Source: DAISJM01 sp036821485
Lineage (GTDB): Bacteria > Verrucomicrobiota > Kiritimatiellia > CAIQIC01 > JAGNIJ01
DNA length: 30,556 bases
Reading direction: 5' to 3'
NCBI GenBank assembly: GCA_036821485.1
Contig: DAISJM010000038.1
Coordinates: forward strand, 1 to 30,556
Position numbers and translations under genes: made by a program
The notes under the pieces: generated by a model
The model's database searches: none
Told to the model about the DNA's origin: nothing
Seen by the model: the letters and a program-made list of their open reading frames with translations, nothing else
Shown here: piece after piece, positions 1 to 7,318 of the stretch
How the letters are laid out: every line of letters starts with the position of its first letter
Position numbering within the stretch: the stretch's first letter is position 1

Positions 1-226
1 TATAGGAACAGTATCCGCCGACCCCTGAGAGGTGCTTCTCGATTTGTGAAGCAAAGTGGAATCCGTCACGTTGATAGGGAACTGGGGCTGTTTGTGACAG
101 GTAGTCGCGCAGGCCCTTTACGTTCATCAGAAGGTCGGCGTGGAATTGATGAACATGGACCATGTGAACTCGGAAGAAGTGATCTGGGTCAGATGACCGC
201 TCGGCACGGCGGGTATTGTTGCTCAT
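1..226 (-). CDS. Hsp90-like ATP-binding protein fragment, runs off left edge (tentative)
   Basis: An open frame begins at the ATG at 226-224 and is still open at base 1 (75 codons visible). A strong AGGAGG lies 9 bases before the ATG, and the same frame is closed by a TGA at 274-272, so this start is well supported. The visible protein contains GLRDYLSQTAPVPYQ and then FHFASQIEKHLS. That pattern (a YLSxxAPVPF-like core followed by F-F-x-x-x-I) resembles the segment after the ATPase domain in large Hsp90/GHKL-type ATP-binding proteins. This is family recall, not a search. In those proteins the segment follows roughly 200 residues of ATPase, which are absent here, and the DNA upstream (227-410) codes for nothing similar in any minus-strand frame. 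It may be a 5'-truncated or re-started gene, or an unrelated protein. Confidence 0.5.
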   Translation of the reverse strand, partial: MSNNTRRAERSSDPDHFFRVHMVHVHQFHADLLMNVKGLRDYLSQTAPVPYQRDGFHFASQIEKHLSGVGGYCSY

Positions 227-365
227 GTCGTCGACCCTCCTCGCAAACCAGAAGCATGAAGAAAAACCTGTTCAGCAAGCGCAGAACACCCCCCCACAGA
301 TAGTCCATTCCTGGGGGTAAGAAAAGTCATTTTGCACCAACACCCAGCAGGACCATTCTGGGGTC

Positions 366-397
366 AGCCCTTAAGAAGTTCAGTCTTATCAAGGGCT
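366..397. other. Imperfect hairpin downstream of the small membrane protein gene
   Basis: Arms AGCCCTT (366-372) and AAGGGCT (391-397) pair perfectly, with a second inner pairing AAGA/TCTT. It lies just after the stop of the minus-strand gene at 411-725. There is no T-run on the minus strand, so it could be a transcript-end structure but is not a typical Rho-independent terminator. The rest of 227-410 shows nothing else. Confidence 0.3.
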
Positions 398-410
398 AGA
401 CAGACTTCTC

Positions 411-725
411 TTACTTGGGTGGCATGGGGAAGAGTGGCATACCGTTGCCAGCGGCCTCGGATGCTGCCAATCCCACCCCCAGAAGCATCATCATGCCGAA
501 GCAAATCAACGGACCCAGCAGAGACGCAAGGAGCATCCCAATACCGTTTCCTACAACACCCTTGGAAAGCAGAATGATACTGATGATCAGCGAGGCGACG
601 AAAAAAATGCCGCCGACACCGCACATCCAGAAGGTGAGAAAGCCAACACCCACGCACACCCAGCCCGCAATAATCAAACCCTTCTGCGGCTGTGAACCAG
701 CTCCCAATGGCGGTGCAGTTTGCAC
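411..725 (-). CDS. Small integral membrane protein, 104 aa
   Basis: This short protein begins with GTG at 725, preceded by a G-rich GGGGGGTG stretch that can serve as a ribosome binding site. The first 15 residues are proline- and glutamine-rich (QTAPPLGAGSQPQKG) and probably cytoplasmic. Two or three hydrophobic helices follow, at about residues 17-35, 38-56 and 61-88, rich in Gly, Ile, Leu, Phe and Met and separated by a short SKGVVGNG turn. The tail ends in MPPK. The layout (proline-rich head, then paired helices) is common in small bacterial membrane proteins of unknown function. No catalytic motif is visible and no function is proposed. It does not overlap its neighbours, and 230 bases separate it from the Fic gene, so it may be transcribed alone. 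Confidence 0.6.
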   Translation of the reverse strand: MQTAPPLGAGSQPQKGLIIAGWVCVGVGFLTFWMCGVGGIFFVASLIISIILLSKGVVGNGIGMLLASLLGPLICFGMMMLLGVGLAASEAAGNGMPLFPMPPK

Positions 726-837
726 GGTCTCACCCCCCCTGTCACGCTGCCAACACGACGCCTCTCAAATGACGCTCATGTTACCAGTACCGCCAGCGCC
801 GGGCAAGGGATGGGTGGAGGGGTGGGCGGGGCGGAGG

Positions 838-930
838 ACTGGAGTATTGGAGTGGCGGAGTGTTGGGTGGCGGCTTCTGCGTCATGTCTTCCCCAAACCC
901 CGGTTCTCCATGACTCCATCACTCCATTCC
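838..930. repeat. Periodic GGAGT / ACTCC words between membrane protein and Fic genes
   Basis: At 838-866 the word GGAGT or GGAGG recurs every 8-9 bases. At 907-930 the complementary word CTCCAT recurs every 8-9 bases, so the two blocks are imperfectly inverted to each other. Similar words occur before gltX (9334-9361, TGGAGTACTGGAGTGATG) and at 24121-24149 (ATCACTCCAGCACC). Function unknown. Confidence 0.5.
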
Positions 931-955
931 CCCCTCCCCCTGCGCCAGATTCTTC

Positions 956-1969
956 TCAGGGCGATTTCTTCAGTCGATAGCACCCGGTCTTCCGCGTCCC
1001 CTCGCGGATGATGAGACCCGCTTCGATCAAGGGGTTGATAAGATTGATCGCCCCTTGCCGCGACACCTTCAACGCTGCCCAGATGTCCGCAGGCTTCATG
1101 CTTCCGTGATCACGCAGCAGTTGAAGCAGTTGCTCCTGGCGTGGTCGCAAAATCACTTTCCGGCCTGCCGGCTGATTCGCAAACTTCTGGATTCGAGCCC
1201 AGACGTGCTGCAGAGTACTCAGAAGGCCCTCCGCCCCATATTCCAGCCACGAAGTCAAATCATCGCCCTTGCGGCGGACTTCTTGAAGCGCAGCGTAATA
1301 GCGAGGCCGGTCATCCCAGTAGAACTCGTCCACGGAGAATATGTGGTGCGTATCAAAACCCCGCCGATACAGTTCCCACAAGGCCAAGGCCCGGCCCGTG
1401 CGTCCATTGCCATCCGAAAATGGGTGAATGGCCTCAAATCGATAGTGAAGGATGGACGATGACAGCACGGAGGAAAGCGTGCCGGACTTCTTATTCCACC
1501 ACTCCAGCAATTCGAACATCAGACCGGATACTTCTTCAGGCGCCGGCGGAACATACGGACCAACACGTACCCGGATGGTGCGATACCGTCCCGCCTCTCC
1601 CTGGTCCATCACTCTTCCGGCTACAATTCGGTGCAAGGTCAGAATATCTTCATGGCTTATGGTCTTCTGCCGTGAGCGTTTCTCTATGTACCGCAATCCG
1701 GCAAAGTAATTCACAACCTCCCGCCGCGCGCGCTCGGCCACGGCGGGTATGTCTCGCCCCTCTTCGACAGCCCGAACCTGCTCCAGCGTAAGCGGGTTGC
1801 CTTCAATCGCGGTTGAGCAATGGGCGTTCCTCGCCCGCGAATCCATTTGCAGGACTGGAATCCAAGCCACATCCACAGTGGCCGTCAGAATGCGCTCCCG
1901 CAATGCGGCGATCTGCTCCACGCGCCTCAGAAGCAGCGGGGTAACACTGAAACAAGGCTGATAGCTCAT
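956..1969 (-). CDS. Fic family protein (predicted AMP-transferase) with C-terminal winged helix
   Basis: Fic proteins transfer a nucleotide monophosphate, usually AMP, from ATP to hydroxyl side chains of target proteins. The full active-site signature HPFSDGNGRTGR is present, with the catalytic His at about residue 182. Near the N-terminus STAIEGN (about residues 52-58) matches the (S/T)xxxE(G/N) inhibitory helix, placing it among Fic proteins with a built-in N-terminal autoinhibitor. The last 80 residues (PRQEQLLQLLRDHGSMKPADIWAALKVSRQG) look like a winged helix, suggesting DNA binding or self-regulation. The reading frame extends 3 codons further to a TTG at 1978; the ATG at 1969 (MSYQPCF) is preferred, giving 337 aa. 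No partner antitoxin gene is adjacent. The target is unknown. Confidence 0.9.
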   Translation of the reverse strand: MSYQPCFSVTPLLLRRVEQIAALRERILTATVDVAWIPVLQMDSRARNAHCSTAIEGNPLTLEQVRAVEEGRDIPAVAERARREVVNYFAGLRYIEKRSRQKTISHEDILTLHRIVAGRVMDQGEAGRYRTIRVRVGPYVPPAPEEVSGLMFELLEWWNKKSGTLSSVLSSSILHYRFEAIHPFSDGNGRTGRALALWELYRRGFDTHHIFSVDEFYWDDRPRYYAALQEVRRKGDDLTSWLEYGAEGLLSTLQHVWARIQKFANQPAGRKVILRPRQEQLLQLLRDHGSMKPADIWAALKVSRQGAINLINPLIEAGLIIREGTRKTGCYRLKKSP

Positions 1970-1994
1970 GCCGAACAAGCTAACTTATATGTCC

Positions 1995-2018
1995 AGTATC
2001 AGTCAACTTATTAGTCAA
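1995..2018 (-). promoter_or_regulatory. Two 12-bp direct repeats upstream of the Fic gene
   Basis: On the minus strand TTGACTAATAAG is followed directly by TTGACTGATACT (9 of 12 identical), ending 26 bases before the Fic ATG, in a short AT-rich island. Each copy carries a consensus-like -35 word (TTGACT), but no -10 sits at 17 bp. Tandem sites for a regulator, possibly the protein's own winged helix, are an inference. Confidence 0.4.
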
Positions 2019-2029
2019 GTCGTTCTGGT

Positions 2030-2482
2030 GTCTCTGCGCCTGTCCCGCGTGGCAGAGGGGCCGGAGGCCAGTAAGTAGTGACCAGTTAGAAGTGATCAGT
2101 GGAGAAATGACCAATGCCCAAGCTCCAATGACCAGTTCGGCGTTCCCCAATTACCCGGTCTCGCGGAGCTCGACCCTCCAGTTCTCTGCGGGCAGTCAGA
2201 AGTGGCAAAGGGGCAGAGGCACAAAGTGGGGATCGGAAACGGCCGGTCACTGAAAGTCCGCCTTCGTCCTGCGCGTCTTGTGCCTTCTCGCGACCAAGTT
2301 CTTCTTCATCTATCTGTGTGATCCGTGGGCACATTCCGGCGGCGAAGTCGTATGCCCAACTCTGTGTGTCTCCGTGGTCTCTGTGGTTTTCTGCATGTTT
2401 TGCGGCTAACACGCCTGGTCAATGTCCGGGCTTGCCTCAAACAGGGTCTGTGGGTACTTTACGCTCTGCCAACCTAATCCGT
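2030..2482. other. Gene-free, repeat-rich stretch between Fic and tRNA-Leu
   Basis: No credible gene lies in this stretch of about 450 bases. It is built of short recurring words: AGTGACCAGT/AGTGATCAGT around 2077-2100, then ATGACCAATGCCCAAGCTCC and CCAATGACCAGTT (2107-2137), and on the minus strand an AACCAC-GAGACCAC-CACAGAG element (2360-2388). An open frame on the minus strand at 2412-2086 is only the translation of these words. Confidence 0.6.
2360..2388 (-). repeat. CAC-phased intergenic element (copy 1)
   Basis: Read on the minus strand, the element starts AACCACAGAGACCACGG and continues with ACACACAGAG. The CAC word recurs at 9-10 bp steps, the same architecture as the elements at 23384-23414, 23436-23466, 25678-25708 and 25735-25765. 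Confidence 0.5.
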
Positions 2483-2566
2483 GCTCGGGTGGTGGAATGG
2501 CAGACACGCATGTTTGAGGGGCATGTGCCGAAAGGCGTGCAGGTTCAACTCCTGTCCCGAGCACCA
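2483..2566 (+). tRNA. tRNA-Leu (anticodon GAG)
   Basis: A complete 84-nt class II tRNA folds here. The acceptor stem GCTCGGG (2483-2489) pairs with CCCGAGC (2556-2562), followed by discriminator A and an encoded CCA (2564-2566). The D arm is TGGTGGAATGGCAGACAC, as in leucine tRNAs. The anticodon stem CATGT/GCATG closes the loop TTGAGGG with anticodon GAG, reading CUC and CUU. A long variable arm (TGCCGAAAGGCG) and a T arm with loop TTCAACT complete it. The long variable arm, D-arm sequence and discriminator A agree on leucine. It stands alone. Confidence 0.96.
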
Positions 2567-2649
2567 TCCTACGCTCCTACGGAGCTACGGCTGGGCGAGC
2601 CAAATTCCGCCCGAAGTCCAACAACCTAAAACCTTGAATCCAGAACGCA

Positions 2650-2702
2650 GGACACAGAATGCAGAATGCGGAGCCAGATTCTGGATTCTGAATACTGCGT
2701 CC
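2650..2702. repeat. Imperfect inverted repeat, 20-bp arms
   Basis: The left arm 2650-2669 (GGACACAGAATGCAGAATGC) matches the reverse complement of 2683-2702 at 16 of 20 positions, with a 13-base loop. It lies between the tRNA and the 3' end of nrdJ. It has no T-run, so it is not called a terminator. Confidence 0.5.
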
Positions 2703-2715
2703 TGAATTCCACTTC

Positions 2716-2750
2716 GGAACCTGGAACCTGGAACCCTGAACCCGGAACCC
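2716..2750. repeat. Five tandem 7-bp units, GGAACCY
   Basis: Five consecutive heptamers are visible: GGAACCT, GGAACCT, GGAACCC, TGAACCC, GGAACCC. This is a simple-sequence array outside any gene, immediately before the nrdJ stop region. Copy number is likely to vary between strains (inference). Confidence 0.8.
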
Positions 2751-2758
2751 CGCCCCCG

Positions 2759-2786
2759 CCTTCGCCAAGCCTACGGCGTGGCAAGC
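2759..2786. repeat. Dispersed CCTTCGC...GGCAAGC element (copy 1)
   Basis: The segment begins CCTTCGCCAAGCCTACGGCG and ends TGGCAAGC. A close relative lies at 25807-25833 (CCTTCGCAAGGCTTCGGCGG, ending GGCAAGC). Both are intergenic and both sit beside other short-word repeats. The internal palindromic character (CGCC...GGCG) suggests a small hairpin. Confidence 0.5.
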
Positions 2787-2790
2787 TGCC

Positions 2791-5760
2791 CTACGAGCAT
2801 CCCATGCTGTTGCCGCAGTTGTAGCAGCGGTAGCAGGCGCCGTTGCGCACCGTGATCGCACCGCATTGGTCGCACAGCGGGGCGTCTTCCATGAAGCCTT
2901 CAAACTGTTTGTCGAGGACCTTCACGTTCATGCCGTAGCTGGGATGCGACGGATCGGCCGCGGCGGCCTGCCGGTCCGGATGCTTGGCTTCCGGTTTCGG
3001 CGCAGTCGCATGCGCGCCCACATGGTTCTCCGGGTGGAGTGACTTCGACGGGGCTGGCACCTTGAACCCTTCAAGGAAGGTGTGACCCATCCAGCGGAAG
3101 ATGTAGTCGGTCAGCGACTTTGCGATCGGGATGTCGGGATTCTTGGTGAACCCGCTCGGCTCAAACCGCGAGTGCGCGAATTTCTCAACCAGGGTCTTCA
3201 CCGGCACGCCGTACTGGAGGCACAGCGAGATCGCAGTTCCGAATGAATCCATCAGGCCGCCGATCGTGCTGCCTTCCTTGGCCATGGTGATGAAGAGCTC
3301 GCCGGGCTGGCCATCGTCGTACAGGCCGACCGTCAGGTAGCCTTCGTGACCGGCGATGTCGAACTTGTGCGTGATCGACTGGCGGGTCGACGGCATGCGG
3401 CGGCGCAGCGGGCGCACCTTGGAGCCGTTGCCACCCGTCTTGGTCTCAACCGCAACCGTGGCGGCATCCGCCTTGGCCTCGGTCTTGCCCGTGTTCACCG
3501 GCTGGCTGCGCTTGCAGCCGTCGCGATAGACCGCCAACGCCTTGATCCCGAGCTTCCAGCCTTCGAGGTACGTCTGCTGAATCTCTTCGACCGTAGCCTC
3601 GGTGGGCATGTTGACCGTTTTGCTGATCGCGCCGGAGAGGAACGGCTGGACCGCCGCCATCATCCGGATGTGCGCCAGGTACGGGATGTAGCGCTTGCCG
3701 TTCTTCGGCTTGAACGCGCAGTCAAAGACGTGCAGGTGCTCTTCCTTCAACTCCGGCGCGCCTTCAATCGTGTCGTGCGCGTCGATATAATCGATGATGG
3801 CGTCGATCTGGGGCTGCGTGTAGCCGAGCCGCTTCAGCGCCATGGGCACCGTGCGGTTGACCAGCTTCAGCATCCCGCCACCCGCCAGCAGTTTGTACTT
3901 CACGATCGCGATGTCCGGCTCCACGCCGGTCGTGTCGCAATCCATCATGAAGCCGATCGTGCCCGTCGGGGCCAGCACGGTGACCTGCGCGTTGCGGTAG
4001 CCGAACCGGCGGCCAAGATCGACCGCCTCGTTCGCGCCCTGCCGCGCGGCCTTCATCAGCGCCTCGGGGCAGCAGGAAGGCACCTGGTCCAACGCCTTGC
4101 GGTGCATCTCGAGCACCTCGAGCATCGGCTGGCGGTTCCGCTCGTAGCCTTCGAATGTCCCCAAATGCTCCGCGATGCGGGCGGACTGCGCGTACGCCTG
4201 GAAATGCATCAGCGAGGTGAGCGCCGCCGCCATCGCGCGACCTTCGTCGCTGTCGTACGGCAACCCGAGGCTCATGAGCAACGCGCCAAGATTCGCATAG
4301 CCCAGCCCGAGCGGCCGGTACAGGTGGCTGTTCATCGCGATGCGCTCGGTCGGGTAGCTCGCGTTGTCGACGATGATCTCCTGCGCGGTGATGAAGATCT
4401 CGACCGCCGCGCGGAACCGTTCGACGTCGTACGTCCCGTCTTCGCGCACGAACTTCATCAGGTTCACGGAGGACAGGTTGCAGGAGCTGTCGTCCACGAA
4501 CATGTATTCGCTGCAGGGATTGCTGGAATTGATCGGCGCCGAATTCTTGCACGTGTGCCAGCGCTGGATGGTGTCTTCATACTGCACGCCGGGATCGCCA
4601 CAAACCCACGTTCCCTCGGCCATCCACTTCATCAAATCGCGCGCCTTGTAGGACGGGCCCGGCTTCTTGGGGTCGGTGACCCAGTGCGTCTGCCATTCGC
4701 CATCCTCGACGACGGCCTTCATGAAATCGTCGCTGACGCGCACGCTGAGGTTCTCGTTCTGGAACGAAATGGAGGCATATGCCTCGCCGTTGAAATCGCC
4801 GGAATAGCCCTGCTCGATCAGCGCCCAGGCCTTCTTCTCTTCCTTCGACTTGGCCTCGATGAATTCCTTGATGTCCGGGTGCCAGCACTTGAGCGTGTTC
4901 ATCTTTGCCGCGCGGCGCGTCTTGCCGCCGGACTTCACCACGCTGGCGATCGAGTCATAGACCTTGAGGAAGGAGAGCGGGCCGCTGGGCCGGCCGCCGC
5001 CGCTGAGTTTCTCGCGGCCGCTGCGGAGCGTGGAGAGATCAGAACCCGTACCGCTGCCGAACTTGAACAGCATCGCCTCGCTGCGGGCGAGGCTCATGAT
5101 GCCTTCCATCGTATCTTCGACGGACTGGATGAAACAGGCCGAGCACTGCGGATGTTCGTACTGCGTGGTCGCCCGGTCCAGCGCGCCCTTCGTGCGGTTG
5201 AAGAAGAACAACCCCGCGCCCGCGCCCTTGCCGATGCCGTACTGCTGGTAGAGACCGCAGTTGAACCAGACGGGCGAATTGAAGGAGCCGTACTGGTGCA
5301 GGAGAAGGTAGGACAGTTCGTTATAGAAAATCTCGGTGTCTTCCGCGGAGGCGAAGTAACCGTCCGCCAGACCCCAGTCGGCGATCGTGCGGGCGACGCG
5401 GTGAATCAACTTGCGGAGCGAGTCCTCGCGCTTGTCGGTCTTCAACTCGCCGTAGAAATACTTGGAGGCGACCACGTTCGTCGCCAGCATGGACCAGAAC
5501 TTCGGGAACTCGACGTTCTCCTGCTCGAAGATCGCTTTTCCCTTCTCGTCACCGATCAGGGCCTTGCGGCGTTCCCACTCCACCTCGTCAAAAGGATGTG
5601 TCCCCTTGGTGCTGAATACCCGCGGAACCTTCAACCCCGGGCTCTTCTGCGCACGACCGCGCGAAGACGCCGTCTTGCGATCTGCCTTTACCTGGAGATT
5701 CCTGTTCCTCACTGTCGATTTCCGTTCCCTTATCTCCACAGGCTCGCGAGCATCCAACAT
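2791..5760 (-). CDS. nrdJ: Vitamin B12-dependent ribonucleotide reductase, class II
   Basis: It reduces ribonucleotides to deoxyribonucleotides, using adenosylcobalamin to make the active-site thiyl radical; it needs no oxygen and no separate radical subunit. The 989-aa length fits the large NrdJ type. NPCSE holds the radical cysteine at about residue 416, and is followed by SSCNLSSVNL. APTGTIGFMMDCDTTGVEPD matches the conserved phosphate-binding and DxTxGxEP region. The C-terminus carries a cysteine-rich tail (CDQCG, then CYRCYNCGNSMGCS) that may bind zinc and re-reduce the active site. The start at 5760 is decided by GGAGGGAG a few bases upstream. Its 5' region (5761-5950) carries two NrdR-like boxes. 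It ends next to repeat DNA and is probably transcribed alone. A long open frame on the other strand (3346-5880) is only its shadow. Confidence 0.97.
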   Translation of the reverse strand: MLDAREPVEIRERKSTVRNRNLQVKADRKTASSRGRAQKSPGLKVPRVFSTKGTHPFDEVEWERRKALIGDEKGKAIFEQENVEFPKFWSMLATNVVASKYFYGELKTDKREDSLRKLIHRVARTIADWGLADGYFASAEDTEIFYNELSYLLLHQYGSFNSPVWFNCGLYQQYGIGKGAGAGLFFFNRTKGALDRATTQYEHPQCSACFIQSVEDTMEGIMSLARSEAMLFKFGSGTGSDLSTLRSGREKLSGGGRPSGPLSFLKVYDSIASVVKSGGKTRRAAKMNTLKCWHPDIKEFIEAKSKEEKKAWALIEQGYSGDFNGEAYASISFQNENLSVRVSDDFMKAVVEDGEWQTHWVTDPKKPGPSYKARDLMKWMAEGTWVCGDPGVQYEDTIQRWHTCKNSAPINSSNPCSEYMFVDDSSCNLSSVNLMKFVREDGTYDVERFRAAVEIFITAQEIIVDNASYPTERIAMNSHLYRPLGLGYANLGALLMSLGLPYDSDEGRAMAAALTSLMHFQAYAQSARIAEHLGTFEGYERNRQPMLEVLEMHRKALDQVPSCCPEALMKAARQGANEAVDLGRRFGYRNAQVTVLAPTGTIGFMMDCDTTGVEPDIAIVKYKLLAGGGMLKLVNRTVPMALKRLGYTQPQIDAIIDYIDAHDTIEGAPELKEEHLHVFDCAFKPKNGKRYIPYLAHIRMMAAVQPFLSGAISKTVNMPTEATVEEIQQTYLEGWKLGIKALAVYRDGCKRSQPVNTGKTEAKADAATVAVETKTGGNGSKVRPLRRRMPSTRQSITHKFDIAGHEGYLTVGLYDDGQPGELFITMAKEGSTIGGLMDSFGTAISLCLQYGVPVKTLVEKFAHSRFEPSGFTKNPDIPIAKSLTDYIFRWMGHTFLEGFKVPAPSKSLHPENHVGAHATAPKPEAKHPDRQAAAADPSHPSYGMNVKVLDKQFEGFMEDAPLCDQCGAITVRNGACYRCYNCGNSMGCS

Positions 5761-5826
5761 GCTACTCCCTCCGTTTGTAAGCCGCTTAGTTCAAGGTGGT
5801 TAGGCAAAAAATTGATTAGTAAAACA

Positions 5827-5842
5827 CTACTATATGTAGTTG
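5827..5842. promoter_or_regulatory. NrdR-like box, proximal to nrdJ
   Basis: CTACTATATGTAGTTG matches the published NrdR box pattern ACACTATATATAGTGT at 11 of 16 positions, including ACTATAT and TAGT. It lies 67-82 bases before the nrdJ ATG. NrdR is a zinc-finger/ATP-cone repressor of ribonucleotide reductase genes; its own gene is not in this window. Confidence 0.7.
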
Positions 5843-5867
5843 TGAACGCCCCTCTTGCGCGAAAATA

Positions 5868-5883
5868 CCGCTATATATAGATG
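5868..5883. promoter_or_regulatory. NrdR-like box, distal to nrdJ
   Basis: CCGCTATATATAGATG contains the perfect ten-base core CTATATATAG of the NrdR box (11 of 16 positions in total). Its start is 41 bp from the start of the proximal box, close to four helical turns, so both boxes face the same side of DNA. Paired, helically phased boxes are usual for NrdR. Confidence 0.7.
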
Positions 5884-5892
5884 ACGCAAGAC

Positions 5893-5923
5893 AAAAAAAG
5901 GGAGAAGGCAAAAATACTTTCTC
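5893..5923 (-). terminator. Possible weak terminator after der
   Basis: On the minus strand GAGAA and TTCTC can pair over a 12-base loop, followed by CCTTTTTTTG. The stem is only 5 bp, so this is weak. Its place between the der stop and the nrdJ regulatory boxes makes a transcript end plausible. Confidence 0.3.
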
Positions 5924-5950
5924 TCGCTCTGTAAAACCTCAGATTTTTTA

Positions 5951-7318
5951 TCAGCGACCACCGCGCGACTCGCCCTCTGGCCCATGACTCGATCTGAAAT
6001 CGAGCACGATCGGCGCGCCCTCCAAACCGAAAGCCGACCGCAACGCATTGCCCAGGTACACCTTGTACGGATCCGTCACGCGTGTCCGGTCGCTCACGAA
6101 AATCCGAATGCGCACCGGCCGCGTCCCCGTCTGCGTCGCGTAATAGAACTTCATCCGCTTGCCCTTGACCTGCGGAGGCTGTACGCGATCCACGGCATCG
6201 CGCACCACGCGGTTCAACAATCCCGTCGTCAACTCCGTCGCGTTCTGGCGCGCGACCTCGTCGATGACCTCGATGCTCTTCTTCATGTTGAAGCCGCTCT
6301 TCGTCGACACGAAAAGGATCGGCACGAAATTGAAAAAGAACATCACGCGGCGAAGAGCTTTTTCGTACTCCTCTTCCTTGATGTTCTGCCGGAGGTCCCA
6401 CTTGTTTACCAACAGGACGCAACCCTTGTGCGCCTCGAGAATCGCCGCGGCGATTTTCTTGTCCTGGACCGTCGGTCCGTCTTCCGTGTCGAGCAGCAGC
6501 ACCGCCACGTCCGCGCGCTTGATGCTGTCCTCTGCGCGGAACAGGCTGAACTTTTCCACGGACTCGTGCACCCGCCCCTGCTTGCGCATGCCGGCCGTGT
6601 CGACCAGAAGGTAATGTCGCGCACCCGGTCCCTCGCCGATCGAGAACGGAATCTCGATGCTGTCGCGCGTCGTGCCGGGGATATCGGACACGATCACCCG
6701 CTCACTTCCCAGCAGCCGGTTGATGTACGAGGACTTGCCCACATTCGGCCGGCCCACCACGACAACGCGCAGCGGGTCTTTTGCCGTAAGCTCTTCTCCC
6801 TCAGGCAGTTGCTCCAGAATAGCGGTGATCAGCGGGTCCAGGCCGCGCGCGTGAAGGGCCGACACAGGGAACACGGGGAAGCCGAGCTTCTCGAATTCCG
6901 CAGCCGCCGCTTCCACCGTCTCGTTGTCCGACTTGTTGGCCGCGAGGAAAACTTTTTTGCCGCACGTGCGCAACAGGCGCGCCACTTCTTCGTCGAGCGG
7001 CAACACGCCCGCTGTCGCGTCGGTGACGAAGACGATGACGGCCGCATCCTGGATCGCGACGTCCACCTGTGCGCGGGTACCACTTTGAATTTGATCGACT
7101 GCCGGTGACTTGCCGAAGAAGGCAACGCCGCCGGTGTCGATCAATTCAAATCGCTCGCCATGCCGCGTCACTTCACACGACACGCGGTCACGCGTCACCC
7201 CGGTCTCTTCGTGGACAATCGCCACGCGCCGACCAGCCAGCTTGTTGAACAGGGCGGACTTGCCGACATTCGGCCGGCCCACGATCGCCACCACGCGGCG
7301 CGGTACAGATTCAGTCAT
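5951..7318 (-). CDS. der: Ribosome biogenesis GTPase Der (EngA)
   Basis: Der is an essential tandem GTPase acting in 50S ribosomal subunit assembly in the cytoplasm. Both G domains are complete. The first has GRPNVGKSALFNKL (about residues 14-27), DTGG and NKSD. The second has GRPNVGKSSYINRL (about 190-203), DTAGM and NKWD. The final 110 residues form the KH-like C-terminal domain, including KGKRMKFYYATQTGTRP. The 455-aa length is normal for the family. The ATG at 7318 overlaps the pgsA stop as ATGA, so the two are translationally coupled. The order gltX-pgsA-der suggests one transcript. The open frames on the plus strand here are shadows. Confidence 0.98.
   Translation of the reverse strand: MTESVPRRVVAIVGRPNVGKSALFNKLAGRRVAIVHEETGVTRDRVSCEVTRHGERFELIDTGGVAFFGKSPAVDQIQSGTRAQVDVAIQDAAVIVFVTDATAGVLPLDEEVARLLRTCGKKVFLAANKSDNETVEAAAAEFEKLGFPVFPVSALHARGLDPLITAILEQLPEGEELTAKDPLRVVVVGRPNVGKSSYINRLLGSERVIVSDIPGTTRDSIEIPFSIGEGPGARHYLLVDTAGMRKQGRVHESVEKFSLFRAEDSIKRADVAVLLLDTEDGPTVQDKKIAAAILEAHKGCVLLVNKWDLRQNIKEEEYEKALRRVMFFFNFVPILFVSTKSGFNMKKSIEVIDEVARQNATELTTGLLNRVVRDAVDRVQPPQVKGKRMKFYYATQTGTRPVRIRIFVSDRTRVTDPYKVYLGNALRSAFGLEGAPIVLDFRSSHGPEGESRGGR

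Noticed and set aside
46..303. Open frame of 85 codons on the plus strand at the left edge
   Set aside because: It overlaps the minus-strand frame that has an AGGAGG start and a family-like motif; composition is shadow-like.
2086..2412. Open frame of 108 codons on the minus strand
   Set aside because: Its peptide (HAENHRDHGD, GHWSLGIGHF) is simply the translation of intergenic repeat words; there is no ribosome-binding site.
3346..5880. Open frame of 844 codons on the plus strand opposite nrdJ
   Set aside because: It is rich in Arg, His, Leu and Ala in the way antisense shadows of GC-rich genes are, has no recognisable domain, and nrdJ on the other strand is complete with clear motifs.
5761..5950. 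Cobalamin riboswitch before nrdJ
   Set aside because: Expected for some B12-dependent reductases, but no B12-box-like core was recognised, and the 190-base gap is largely AT-rich with NrdR-like boxes.
5984..7108. Open frame of 374 codons opposite der
   Set aside because: Der has both complete GTPase domains on the minus strand; the opposite frame has no motif.
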